64,000 nt of DNA, taken from contig CAJNOJ010000011.1 in assembly GCA_905250025.1 (NCBI GenBank), forward strand, positions 253,287 to 317,286, in the 5' to 3' direction. Below, one piece after another: positions 10,901 through 22,095 of this stretch. Origin of the DNA: Adineta ricciae. Taxonomy: Eukaryota > Rotifera > Eurotatoria > Adinetida > Adinetidae. Numbering within the stretch: position 1 is the first letter of the stretch; the number at the start of each line of letters is the position of its first letter. The notes under the pieces were generated by a model. That model made no database searches. It saw only the letters and a list, made by a program, of their open reading frames with translations, and was not told where the DNA came from. The position numbers and the translations under genes were made by a program.

Positions 10901-12090
10901 GGCGAGAAAACTACGAGTAGTTCGACCTATATGGGTAAGTTGAAGGCAACGAATGCGAATATGTATTTGAGCGAGTGAATGACGATCTTTTTTAGAACAT
11001 TATGAAAAATCGTTGAGCAAAATTTGGGAACGGCATCCGACTAGAGTAAGCGAAAGAAAGATTTACTGCTTCTTTCTACGAAGTAACTCTCGTTTTATAG
11101 GACAAAGTGATTGTTATCGAAGAAGATTTGATTTTATCACCAGATTTTCTCTATACATTGGCATTATTAAGTGAAACATTTCGAAAAGACGAAAGTATTG
11201 GAGCCATACAAATGTGGAATCCTAACTGTACGACAAAACATTATTGACGCTTGATTTCACATGATTTTCTGTTTAGCTTATGACATTGTCAACGGTTCAC
11301 TTGAACTAATCTATCGAGTTGATAATCTGTATGGTTTAGGATATCTTTTACGACGGTCATTTTACGAAAAAAATATGAAGAATTCGTTTAAACAGTGTTG
11401 CTCGAAACGGTAAGCTATTCGAAGGGCAATGTTAAATTGAGAAATGTCAATATCTTTGTTATTTGTAGAGTTTGGGATAAATGGACATTCGCAGATTCTT
11501 CGTCGTCATTTCTCATGCCAGATATTTCACGCGTATTTCGCCGACCTATCGATGGAAATCGGGTAAACACAAAATATTTGGAAGTATTGTTCAATCAAAA
11601 ACGAAAGACAAGTTTGTAAGTATCAATCAGATAATTTACACATCAACACCTTTCGCTTCTGCTCTCTCTCTTAGAAATCCATTTCCAGCTTTTTCCAATA
11701 TTGACACGCTTCGTAAAGATACATACGATGCATATTTAACGAAAACTATTCGTTCAGCTACATTGCTTAAATCGTTACAACAGTGTGATACACTCAATTT
11801 GGACATGTTCAATATAATCAGAAATCAAAATACGTAAGAAATTCGATTTGTAATGAGAAGAACTTCTATTCGTTTTCTTGTTTAGATCCGATACGTTCAA
11901 ATATATTTACGAACAACAGTCTGAGAATGATATAAACAAACTTCAGCCTGTTCTTCCTTGTTTTGGATTATTTTCACTTGAACCGCTCGGTCTTTACCAT
12001 GGCATTCTTCGATTCAGTTCCAATAAGTACAATTTCTTTCTCATTGGAACAAAATCACCTCTATATTCAAGTATTTCAACGACTGTCTAA
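7970..12090 (+). CDS. POMGNT1: POMGNT1-like O-mannose beta-1,2-GlcNAc transferase with two ILEI stem domains
   Basis: A type II Golgi enzyme in the O-mannosyl glycan pathway (dystroglycan in vertebrates). About 20 short-intron exons were traced. ATG 7970 gives a signal anchor (residues about 19-38, LILVAISVLFIN). Stem module 1 (about 8490-8935) has GRGVNLVAFDG and FRDSFVMIGQKG. Module 2 (about 9290-10340) has GRGINIVVV and YRDVWALVGQKG. These are ILEI/FAM3-type folds; human POMGNT1 has one. The GT13 catalytic part follows: VIVIEEDLILSPDF (metal-binding EED), GLGYLLRRSFY, VWDKWTF with the catalytic-base region, and MPDISRVF. Module 2 contains two alternative versions of one exon (9609-9735 and 9872-9998). 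The C-terminus (FGLFSLEPLG...) is unlike the human one. Family call is secure; the exact substrate is inferred. Confidence 0.85.
9609..9735 (+). other. Alternative exon A of the POMGNT1-like gene
   Basis: 127-nt exon flanked by AG and GT, phase 2 at its start and phase 0 at its end. It encodes LRNFTRTILQGIGS...NFRDSWTLIHHF...NFEE. It has the same length and phases as exon B, so only one of the two can be used in an in-frame mRNA. The position that is VGQKG in exon B and in module 1 is IHHFK here. Confidence 0.75.
9872..9998 (+). other. Alternative exon B of the POMGNT1-like gene
   Basis: 127-nt exon, phase 2 in and phase 0 out, encoding LSQHSRNLFFDLGS...KYRDVWALVGQKG...PYEE. It aligns without gaps to exon A (shared L, R, GS, RD, W, L, EE) and keeps the canonical ILEI motif, so it is probably the ancestral version. 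Confidence 0.75.
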
Positions 12091-13384
12091 GATATTTCTA
12101 CTCTCGTCAATGAATCTCTCTCTCTCTTTTGTTATACTACATTTAATCACCAATGGAACTTGCTTGAAAAGACAAATATCTTTTGCTCTAGTCGATCCAT
12201 AATTAAAATCTATTGATGAGAAAATGGCCGCAATACAAACCGACGATTACACCTACGTGTTACCATTCCATTTCAATCATTTTCTTGAATTCGTTTTACT
12301 TATACATGTAATTGACGATGATAGACACATTAAGTACCACCTATATATATACATATGTATTTTTCCTATGATTTTAAGAACCTATTTATTTTGCATATTT
12401 TTTTTTGTTATTCTCTTGTCGTTTTCTTTTTTTTTCTTGTTTTATTTCTCTTAAAGCGTTTGGATGTTAAATATAAAACCTAAGCGATATGCTAATCGTG
12501 TAAAGACGTTGTCTGATCATGCACTACAGATATGTACGACTAAATTCACGTTCATATTCGAACTCGAGCCAGACATTTATTCAAGGAGGTACATTCATCA
12601 TGTAATTGGAAGTGTTTACCGGTGACAAATCATTTCCGATTGGTATTCAAATAATATATAAGTTATGAGGGTTTTCTTATTGGTTTACATTCCTCATAGA
12701 CAAACATATGATCGTAGACAAAGTCTTGTGAGAAGAAAAAGAAATCTTCATAGTTAAGCGTCTGTAATATGTTTTTCTCATTGTTTTAGTAACAAAGTTT
12801 GGCTTGAAGTGATGCACCATAAGTGTGTCTCATTTCTTTTTCTCTTCTACTCAGTTTAATTTCTCGTGAAAGTTATTCTTCTCGATATTTTCTTTTTCAA
12901 GATGAAATCTTTTGTTTTAAAATTGAACGCAATTCCATTGGCCTCTTTCAAGTGTATCTAGATATTGTCAACCAGTGTTTTTTTCTATTCTTCGTTCTGC
13001 ACATTGACACTCAGTTGAATATACATATATTTGTTTATTTTGTGACTTTACCTTTAATGTCAAATCGAAATGTTTCAATGATCGAACAAATGGATTAGAA
13101 ATCGAAAGAAACAATTAGTATATATATATATATAAATAAATATAGACGCAAAGAAATCGGACACGTGAAGACGGGAGAAGGTAAGTATTCACTTAGAAGA
13201 GAATGGGAGGACAGGGAACAAATTGCTGATAATAAAATGTGTCGTTGTTTTTGTTGTTTGTTAAAACTATGTAGATTAATCAGTTGATTTCATCGGAATC
13301 GAAATAGTTTTGTTCTGTAGGAGAAAGAAACTCGCATGAATATTTCTTTCATCTGTTGACAACTTGCCAACTACACAATTTGAT
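12091..13384. other. Intergenic, 1.3 kb
   Basis: Between two plus-strand genes. It contains a TA-dinucleotide tract near 13120-13142 and T-rich stretches. Open frames at 12224-12454 and 12823-13098 are Phe/Leu/Ser-rich translations of T-rich DNA without domains. I see no supported gene. Confidence 0.5.
13120..13142. repeat. TA dinucleotide tract
   Basis: TATATATATATATATAAATAAATA, a simple AT-rich run upstream of the next gene. Confidence 0.7.
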
Positions 13385-15089
13385 ATGCGTTTAAAAACAC
13401 TACGTAAAAGTCGTCCACCATTGGAAATTGAAGGTAGGTAAATAGAAAATCACGAGTCTCGGAAAAAGTTCTCTTTCTGTTCTTCACTGGTCTCGCTCAT
13501 CAGGCGCTATTCTAAACGGTAATCGAATGGATATAATCAACACCGATCTAAGATCAATTCATCATCGATCGAATACATCATTCGCTCTACCTACATCTTT
13601 GGAACGAGATATCTCCTATCCACATCTGACATCCTATGACCAAATGCACGATATGAGTTCACATTCTTTTCAAGATCCTGATCTGTTAACCGAGTCCCAA
13701 TCATCGAATCTTTCGTCCTATAAGGCAATTCAACAAGCTTATCTTCAACATGGTATTCGAATACGGTTTAGTCCACGAAAGATCGTCTCAGCAACACATT
13801 CGAAATGTGAAAGACCATTGACGAGTAGTGCACGACCGCATACCGCCAGTGCCCGACAAAACTCAGCTAAACCGATGATCACCAAACAAAATCAAGACCA
13901 TGAAACTGAATCATACGATAGTCCACAGCAAGGCTCGTCGAATGATTTCGAACAGAACCATGTAAATAATATTTCCGAGGAGGAAATTCTTGAAGATTGT
14001 TATTCAACATCGTTCATCACTAGTCAACATTTTCACTCAAGTACTCCATCAGAGAAGACACATTTTACGAACACAAATACACCTACAACAGCAACGCTGT
14101 TAGATGACGATGATCCGGATATGCTTTACATGAGTTCTCTGTTGAAAATTGCAAGTGTGGAATCTTTTCGAGGTAGAACGCATTCAACTTCTATTTGATT
14201 ATGCTAGATTTGACTAATTCTTATTTGTAGACGCAAATCGTCGACATGGAGTGGTACGTCGAACATTTTCTGCTCGCTCTTATTCTATGAACGACCGATC
14301 GACATCAGCGAAGCTAAAAGAAGCCCATGAAAGATCATTGAATTATCATACAAGTTCACTTTCACGAAGTACAACAAATCCTTCCCTCTCAACACAACCT
14401 TCAAATAAGATCGACAGCGATATCCGTAAACATGTATCCAGAATGCAGAATTCGGCAAAGACTAGCTCAACTAAGCTCTCCGGCACACAAACAACACGGG
14501 CCAGTAGAGCCTCATCGAGAGACATGCCGATCACTAACAATGGAATTAGAAGAAACTCCAGTAATAAATCATCCAAATCGATGAACTTAGTAAGTATAAA
14601 AGTTCGTTTAATTTCTCAACCATTTGATTTCATTCTTCCTAGGAACCGCCCGATCATATTTTGACTCCATACCAACGTACAACATCCATATCAGTTGATG
14701 ATTTTCCCATCGCGAAAACCATCTCGATGACAGACCCTCGCAAAAGATCGGCCAAACATTTGAAAGCAACTGATGAAAATCAATCTCATCTCATTGCACA
14801 AGATCAGTCCACTTCACCATCTAACTCAACTAACGCAGATTCATTACTCATGCAGACATCTCCATGTGGCCCGTCTCCTCGAGTTCGTGTCTTCGATTCT
14901 AGTTGGTGTGAGCGTAGTAATAGCTTCGAAGGCGACGGACGAAGTTTATCATCATCAAGTGTTGTTCATATTCCCGGCTCAATTTTATCTGGACAATTAC
15001 CGACTCCTGCATCACGTCGAACGCATAAGAGGGTTTCATTCTACGAAGAACCTCAACCTGTTGTCCTAACAACCACAACTTTTGTATGA
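13385..15089 (+). CDS. Ser/Thr-rich disordered protein with a C-terminal PP1-docking-like motif
   Basis: Not recognised. Four exons (13385-13433, 13504-14172, 14231-14589, 14643-15089) join in frame to 507 aa. The N-terminus is basic (MRLKTLRKSRPPLEIEG). Most of the rest is low-complexity Ser/Thr/Arg/Asn (runs such as TSSTKLSGTQTTRASRASSR) without TM segments or a folded domain, as in cytoskeletal or signalling scaffolds. Close to the end, KRVSFYEEP fits the RVxF consensus for binding protein phosphatase 1; this is motif-level evidence only. The start is the first ATG after a pyrimidine-rich region, and the short first exon is supported by a phase-1 join. Confidence 0.65.
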
Positions 15090-15333
15090 AAGAAAAGAAA
15101 TCGCGTGCGCATTTGTTTGTAAACATCGTTCTTTCGCCTAATTAAAATGAAATTTGAAAGAAAAATATTATGTATAAATTCTTGAAATAATGATACTCAG
15201 AAGCATTGAAGCATGAATTAATAAAAGCCCATGATTAATTTTTGAAAAGAGAAAAAGAATTTCAAAGTATATCGATACGAAGAAGTGTTAAACATCCTTT
15301 ACTTTGTCAAAAGTTAGAGCACAGCCGACAATA
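15090..15333. other. Spacer and 3'UTR
   Basis: 3' flank of the disordered-protein gene, with an AATAAAAGC signal near 15220. Nothing else is recognisable. Confidence 0.45.
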
Positions 15334-17491
15334 ATGCGACGTAAGTCTTTTTTCGAGTGCAGAATCTTTCCGTGTCAGCCATAGTTCGCTAGATTAAGTA
15401 AACAAAAGGCACGCCTGCTCTCATACTCTAAATTTAACAATACAAGGTAAACATAGAATTGTGTGTGAATCATACAACTAAACCCTTCGTAAATGTTTAC
15501 ATTTTACTCCTTGAATAGTTGCCATTTATTTCCCTACAGATCCTATAGATTCAGAAAAGATACTTTTTCACTCGATTTGCTCAGTGCAATGCTTTCGGAG
15601 ACTACCAAGTCATCGAACGGACTGATATGGACCTTAGAATTACGTTTAAAGTTCAGCTTGTATCTGTGTTGTAGCTAGGGAAAACATTATTTAGAGCGAA
15701 TCATAATTTATAATCAGCAGAGCGTATTTGAGTTTTGTTGTTAGAATATTGTCAAGTTTTGTCGTCTATTACCGAAGAGTGCTGTTGTTGACTACCAGGC
15801 GAGTCCCTAGATCGATCTCTAGTTGATAATCAGGCATATAAATATGATTCTTTTGTTCTAGCGGGATCCAGCGAACGACCAGAATCAGCGAATTCAATTC
15901 GTCGAAGTACACGACAACTTTTACACAATCCGTCGACACGACGTGTTTATGCAGTGGCAAATGATCTAGGTGTTGATGATTCGGTCACAGTCATCAACAC
16001 AGCAACTACAATCAATAGTTCAGAAATACAAGAACGGAATCATTTCCATACGCCACCTAATCTTTTAAAAGATCTAGACTTGAAAAATTCCAAACAAAAT
16101 ATTCATGTACGTAGAACTTCGGCCTATTCTTTCGACACCTGTTTGGAAGAGACTAAGAATTTAGGTTCGAATTCGCTGCCTTTTCCTACGTGTGGGTGAA
16201 ATCGACACATTGAACGAACGATATTATGCCGAAATTTTACTTCAAGCATCATGGGAAGATCGTTCATTGAAGAAAACATCGCATTTCAGCTTCGATCCAA
16301 CAAGCTCCTGGACTCCTCAACTAGAGTTGATGAATGGCATCGGTGACTTAAAAGACGAAGTATCGTACACTGTTCGTTTCAATGATAAAGAAGTAGCTAC
16401 GGTAACGGAGCATCATCAATTGAAAGGTACACTATGGGAGCGAATGGAATTACAATATTTCCCATTAGATATTCAAGATTTATCGATTATAATCACTACT
16501 TCACATAAAGACACTGAGTTGATTTTTGAAAAGAATATGCAAAAACCGTCGGGTGTCAATCGACGAGTGTTTACTGATGAACAAGAATGGTACCTTTTTG
16601 AACATGTGGATATTAGAGTGACAGAACAAATTGATGAATATATTGATGATGGACATAACCATTCAGTCGTTATCTGTTCATGTCATGCAGCAAGGTACAT
16701 TCGTAGAAAAGACTATTTCAATTTTTGTTGAGCATTTGCCGTTTTAGACGATATGGTTACTACATGTGGAATGCATATTTTCTTATTTTCTTAATCACAT
16801 CAGCTAGCTTCGCAACGTTTCCCATTCCTTTAGCAAAGTATGTACCATTATCTTGGATTTTGATTCATACATTTCTTGTCCGTATTGAAATTAGTATCCA
16901 AGGACGAATTCAAATTGCTTGTACTTTACTTTTAACTTCAATTACATTTCGATGGTTGTGCAACAAAGCACTACCGTATGACTACCAACATTTTCATTCC
17001 TAACCTTATCTGTCTATCTTAGAACAATCTCGTATTTAACAGCAGTAGATATCTATGCTATCGGAAACATCTTTTCCGTTTGTCTTTTGAATATTTGTAA
17101 GTTAAACGAATGGTACACTCATTTTTTTCTTCTTGAAAACAATATTTCAGATCACGGTGTGATTGGATATGTGAATTATTATTTCGCGACGAATTTAGAT
17201 AAAGCAATAGTGGACACAGTCAGTGTGGCAAACATCATCGTTATCGACCGTTGGGCACTTGTAGTTTTTACAATCTTATTCTTCACCTACCAACTTGGGA
17301 CGTTCGTTTGGATGCTCTGTGTTCCTCTACGACAACGACGGCTGATGTTTAAAAAGGACAAAGAATGTCAACTGGCTATTGCATCCAGTTATAACAATGC
17401 GAATATTACCTTTAATCATGTATTAAGAGGTGCACAGAGATCATTGCATAATGCTCAGACAGAATTATCGATTATATCACATCGAGATTAA
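15334..17491 (+). CDS. Pentameric ligand-gated ion channel subunit lacking the Cys-loop cysteines
   Basis: A pLGIC subunit. Secure exons run from 15862 to 17491: 15862-16106, 16165-16694, then the TM exons. The extracellular domain starts at VGEIDTLNERYYAEILLQASW, and the loop equivalent to the Cys-loop reads LQYFPLDIQDLSI, keeping FPxDxQ but no cysteines, as in prokaryotic relatives. Four TMs follow: YFLIFLITSASF (M1), RIQIACTLLLTSITF (M2, pore), SYLTAVDIYAIGNIFSV (M3) and WALVVFTILFFTYQL (M4). About 80 hydrophilic residues precede the channel domain and no signal peptide is seen. The start is tentative: ATG CGA C then GTAAGT at 15334-15340 fits phase 1 to 15862, implying a 7-nt first coding exon and a 521-bp intron. 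Ligand and ion selectivity are not predictable here. Confidence 0.8.
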
Positions 17492-17733
17492 TAAGAAGAG
17501 AAATTTTGCAAAAAAAAGAAATTTTTGTGTTGCTTTTATTTAATTAAGAATTGATGTCGGTGTAAAACCATTGACAGTATCATTAATAAATACTCATTAG
17601 AAAAACAAATCAGTCGAAAATGAATGAAATCGAACGAGCCAAAAAGAAATGACATACTAGATATGTTTTCAAATGAGAAGAGGAAGAAATAAATGCACTA
17701 TGGCACGGGAATATCTGCCGAGATCGTCATCAA

Positions 17734-18800
17734 TCAAAATAAAATCGATTTTTCTTTTAAAAAAGGTACTTGAAGAATCAAATCGGGTTTTGAATAGAGA
17801 AATATTGAACACACGACCAAGAACGCACCAAGAGCAAATAGATTTGTCAGTTGGAAGTCAAATAAAATCATACTGACGATACATGAGATTATAATAGCCG
17901 CAGAAGTGGAAAAACCTTTCAAAATATTATCTGCATGTTTCATGACAAGAGCGACGAGAAGGCCACCCGCCGATTGGACTGTTATCGTAGTCCAAACAAT
18001 CGATGTGTAGCCAAATAAAAAGCCTTTGTTTTGAATTTCTGTTCCATCTTGGATTAACATCATAATCGAGCCGAAAATGATGCTAAAAATACCTAATTGA
18101 ATGTTCCGTATCCATAAAGGCACGTTACTGCCTTTGAGGATCTTTTCGAAATAGACACCAGCTAACCCACTCAATGTACCTGAGATTGAAGAGATATGAT
18201 TGACGAGACGAATTTGCAGAACAACAAACTTACAAGCACTAACAACGGAGAGAAGTCCTTTGATGGCATTGACATCTTGTTTAGGAACAGTGGAAGTCAT
18301 ATTTTCCAGTTGTACGAGAGATACACCAAGAAATAGAAGAAACAATGCTAACCATTGAACGAGTTTGAATGTTCGACCGAGGATCAGCATCATGAAGATT
18401 GCGGTAGTAAAAATTTTCAATTGAAAACTGACCTGAATTGAGAGAATATTCGAGTGATCTGTATCTTTCTCTGACTTACTTGAAATGTCGCTGCATCTAA
18501 GTTTGATATTGAAACGAAAAGAAGATAATTTTGTACTAAATAAAGAAAGGCTGGTACGCCTGTTTTAATCGTATCATGACTATCATGAAAAACTTTTTCA
18601 TAGATCAATTTCAATCCGTTAACAACACTTCGTTCTTCACAGATAACGAAGAAAATACTGAGAAGAGTCTTTTGAATTTCAGAGTTTAACACAGCTGTCG
18701 AATTGATAAATCGCGGTCCGGTGGTTGTTCGAACATATCGTAATAATAATATGCCGGCCACATTTTGAAAAGTTAACAGAAGTAAACTAACATATTTCAT
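17734..18800 (-). CDS. SLC35A: SLC35A-family nucleotide-sugar transporter
   Basis: A Golgi antiporter of nucleotide sugars, closest in motif to the UDP-GlcNAc/UDP-Gal/CMP-Sia branch. Exons 18800-18480, 18432-18234 and 18179-17734 give 321 aa (SLC35A3 is 325). Family blocks are MKYVSLLLLTFQNVAGIL, SNLDAATFQVSFQLKI at the first junction, and GLAGVYFEKILKGSNVPLWIRN after the second. Ten hydrophobic segments are apparent. I start at the ATG matching the family N-terminus; the frame is open to an ATG at 19025, which would add a Ser-rich extension starting with a hydrophobic run. The second intron (18233-18180) is 54 bp, stop-free and a multiple of three. Convergent with the channel gene, 242 bp between stops. 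Confidence 0.85.
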
Positions 18801-19385
18801 ATGAAGTGTAAATGACGTCGCTGACAGTGTCTCTTCTAAAAACAGGAAACAAGATAGATTCTCTTCGGACATTGCCAAAACACAAAACGGCATCCTATTC
18901 CACACCATGCTATTACTCATACTTTTCGTTTCCTTTCCCGCTTCATTTAGTTTAGTTGACGAACGTGTTCGTCTGTTTCTACACACTATAAATAACAAAA
19001 AAAAACCCAAAAGCAACAAAAACATGTTAGTTTGTTAATTTCCATACTCCTCTTCTGTCTAAACAGTCCTATGAAACTTCAAGAGTAAACAAAGAAATAC
19101 ATTCACTTATTCCCACACGAGCGTATGCGTACCTGTTTCGACATTCATGGTCGAGGAGTCTATCTTCCTAGAACAAACATAATCATGAATAAGAATGCGT
19201 CCAATCTGGTTCTTTTACCTAGCAAATGATTGTCATGAATGCTTCATTGACGCCAATATATCACGTGGCAAATTCTATACCGAACGACATTATCTGAAAT
19301 ACAAAAGAACATCACTATATCGTGATTATGTCCTACGGGTTTAAAACAACAATAATTATTTATATAAAATTTCGAAAACGTGACA
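18801..19385. other. Spacer between SLC35A and RFC1
   Basis: Holds the SLC35A 5' region, including the ORF extension with ATGs at 18920 and 19025, and the RFC1 3'UTR. No other gene is seen. Confidence 0.4.
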
Positions 19386-22002
19386 TTATTTCTTTCGTGA
19401 TTTTTTAGTCGGAACTTTCGCGACTGGTTTTTTTGCTACTTTGATCATTACGTCATTTTCAATCGGAGTACTTTCTTCTTCTTCGTCGTCGTCGTCTTCG
19501 TCATTCTCCTCCTCATCCATAAGTCCTTTCGATTTCTTTAACTTCTTGATGTCGATCATTGCGTACGGCACACGATGATTTGTCTTGTTGTAGTTTCTGA
19601 TTAATGCAGATTTGGTTTGTGTGTCGAGTTGATCATAAGGATTTCGACCAGTTTTACCCCATGTGTTCAGTTCCATGATTGTTTGAAAATCGTCTCGGTT
19701 TAAGTAATAATCATCCAATAGCGAAATGCACTGTTCGATACCATTGCTTTCATTCTTTTGTTGCAATGGAGAAATCAATGCTCGACTTAGATAAGGTAAA
19801 TAGTCCAAATTGAACTGTTGTTTATTCGCCGATGACGTTTTTAGACAGATATGTTTCTCGATCTCGTTTAATAATCGTTCGTTTTTGTTTGTACGAGATC
19901 GCTGTCCGAAAAATGAGGAGAAATTGACCATGCCACGAAGATGACCACGCACGTACGAGCACGGAGTTACCGTAGAAAAAATTGCCTAGAACAGAACTCG
20001 TCGCTAGATTTGATTTCGAAGAAAACAATGACTGTTACTTGGTAAGGCAACAACGACCAACTGTCGTTCTTGCTGAAAATCATCTGGGAGCAAATATCAC
20101 CTAAAGATATATGATCAGCAGCATTTGCGAGTAAATTCAGATGTTCTACATCCGTCAACTTTCGTTTTTCACTGTTCGAACTTGTAACGTGTGGTTGACA
20201 TTGTAGATAATTCTCTTGGATTAATAATGGCATTAATTGATAATCATAGAAGAAAATATCACTTTTATCTGCGAGAGATTTGTCACGAAATTCACTGGAA
20301 AATGACAAACGACATAACTCGAACGGATTCGTGTTCACTGTTTTGTCGATCATTTTCGCGGCTGTGGAATTGGTTTGACCTCCCTGAATAGACCACAGAT
20401 TTAACGAATGAATCGTCTGACGAATATCTTGATTCGATGATTTTATAATATCATCTAATGTTTGCGGCGAAATGTTTTGAATATGTTCGTGATGAAGAAT
20501 ACTTAACATTGCTCCGTGAATTTGCTGAATATTTGGACGGTGAAAACGTAGATCATAGCAGTAATTCGCCAAAGAACGAATCTTCTTGTGTTGTCGATCA
20601 TTGCATATACATATAATTGGAATTCGAGAGCGTTTGATTAAAGAAATTAATTCTTGTACACCACCGCGATCTGCATTCCCAGTCACGCCATCGACCTCGT
20701 CCATAATTAAAACATATTTCGACATGGATTTTTCGGTAAAATGTGCAACACTATAAGTATCACTGGAAAGAGTCGACATGGACTTTTTCGAACGTTGATC
20801 AGACGCATTCTTTTCAATATATTGATAATTTAAATGTTCACAGACTAGTTGAGCAGCGCTGGTTTTACCGATACCAGGTGGACCGCTAAGGAGAGCGGCT
20901 TTGAACATGGCAGGATTTTCGTTTCGAATAAAACCAACCGAAGGTTTAGCTTTGACTTTTTCATCACTTTGACTGTGGTGTTGATACCAGTCGCGTAACC
21001 AAATGATTAACTTTTGAACAGGCGACTTGTCACCTTGTTGACCGATGAGTTGTTTGATGGTCCGAGGTTTGTATTTATCAACCCCTGAAAGCAAAATCAA
21101 GAAGATCAGTTGAAATCTGAATGCAAGAAATTACATAGTAAAGTTGAGTCATCGGTTGTTGTTTTTGGAATGGTTGAAGATGATGAACTGGTTGTTTTTC
21201 TTATTTTGGAAGGAACCACTGGTTCTACAGCTGGTGTTTCCCTGATAGAAGACGACTTTCGTTTTAATTTTGTTGATGATGACGAAGCGACAGCGGGTTG
21301 TTCTGGTTCGGCAACTGTTTTTGACTTTCTGTTCGATTTTTCTGCTTTCAATGGTTCTTCATCACCTGGACGTGTTCGTATCAATTCTAGCAAATCATCT
21401 TCAGAGATTATTTTAACATTCAATTCGTGTGCTTTCTTCATCTTTGATTCTCCACCATCACGACCAGTTAGGAGATAATTTGTCTTCCCACTCAGTGCAG
21501 ATGTGACTCGTCCACCGTATTTTTCAATTAAATCTTTACATTCATCACGTTCCAAAGATTCCAATACACCTTGAAAGTTCAATCGAAGAAACTAGATGAA
21601 ATGAGTTTTTAAAGAATCACTTTTTTTCTCACCAGAAATAACAAATGCTAAATCTTTCAGGCAATTCTTTGCGCCATCGGGTATGTTTTTCGATCCGGGT
21701 GCATCGGGACCACCTCGATTCATGAATGACTTGTAATTTTCTGAGCGTCGCTTCTTTTCCACTGGATCAACTTCTTTTGTTTTTATTTTCTTCTGTGGAC
21801 TCGTTTCAACTGGCGGTTTTGCTGGTGAAACAACTGGCTTCTTTGGTGGTGACTTCGATACAACCACTGCTTCTTCATTATCAGCCTGTTCTCGTGTACG
21901 CTAGAATACGAAAAAGACACGATTTCAACAATTAATCGAAAGATCTTGTACTTTATTGTTAGGATTCGGCACTTTCTTGAAGAAATTACGAATATCGGCC
22001 AT
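19386..22002 (-). CDS. RFC1: Replication factor C subunit 1
   Basis: Large subunit of the clamp loader that opens PCNA onto primer-template DNA in the nucleus. Five exons (22002-21952, 21900-21633, 21569-21135, 21084-20039, 19985-19386) join to 799 aa; human RFC1 is 1148, so linkers are shorter. The N-terminus MADIRNFFKKVP resembles the conserved MDIRKFF start. The BRCT domain lies at about 90-190 (FVISGVLESLERDE...GKTNYLLTGRD). AAA+ begins at LLWVDKYKPR; Walker A is GPPGIGKTS near 318, Walker B LIMDEVDG near 380. The RFC1 C-terminal domain and an acidic then Lys-rich tail (KKSRKK) end the protein. The ATG lies 93 bp from the divergent SMG5 start. Confidence 0.95.
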
Positions 22003-22095
22003 CGTTCTCTGCTGAATGATAACAGTCACACGAATGATTGCTCAATAGTTGCTTGAGATGAGATGCACGGTTAACATAGAGTGTCGCGACAATCA
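22003..22095. promoter_or_regulatory. Bidirectional RFC1/SMG5 promoter
   Basis: 93 bp between divergent ATGs. On the RFC1 side an acceptor-like ATCATTCAG lies about 10 nt before the ATG. Confidence 0.55.

Noticed and set aside
12224-13098. Two plus-strand open frames downstream of the POMGNT1-like gene
   Set aside because: Phe/Leu/Ser-rich translation of T-rich DNA with no conserved motif.
17673-17876. Plus-strand frame over the transporter 3' end
   Set aside because: Antisense shadow of the SLC35A coding exon.
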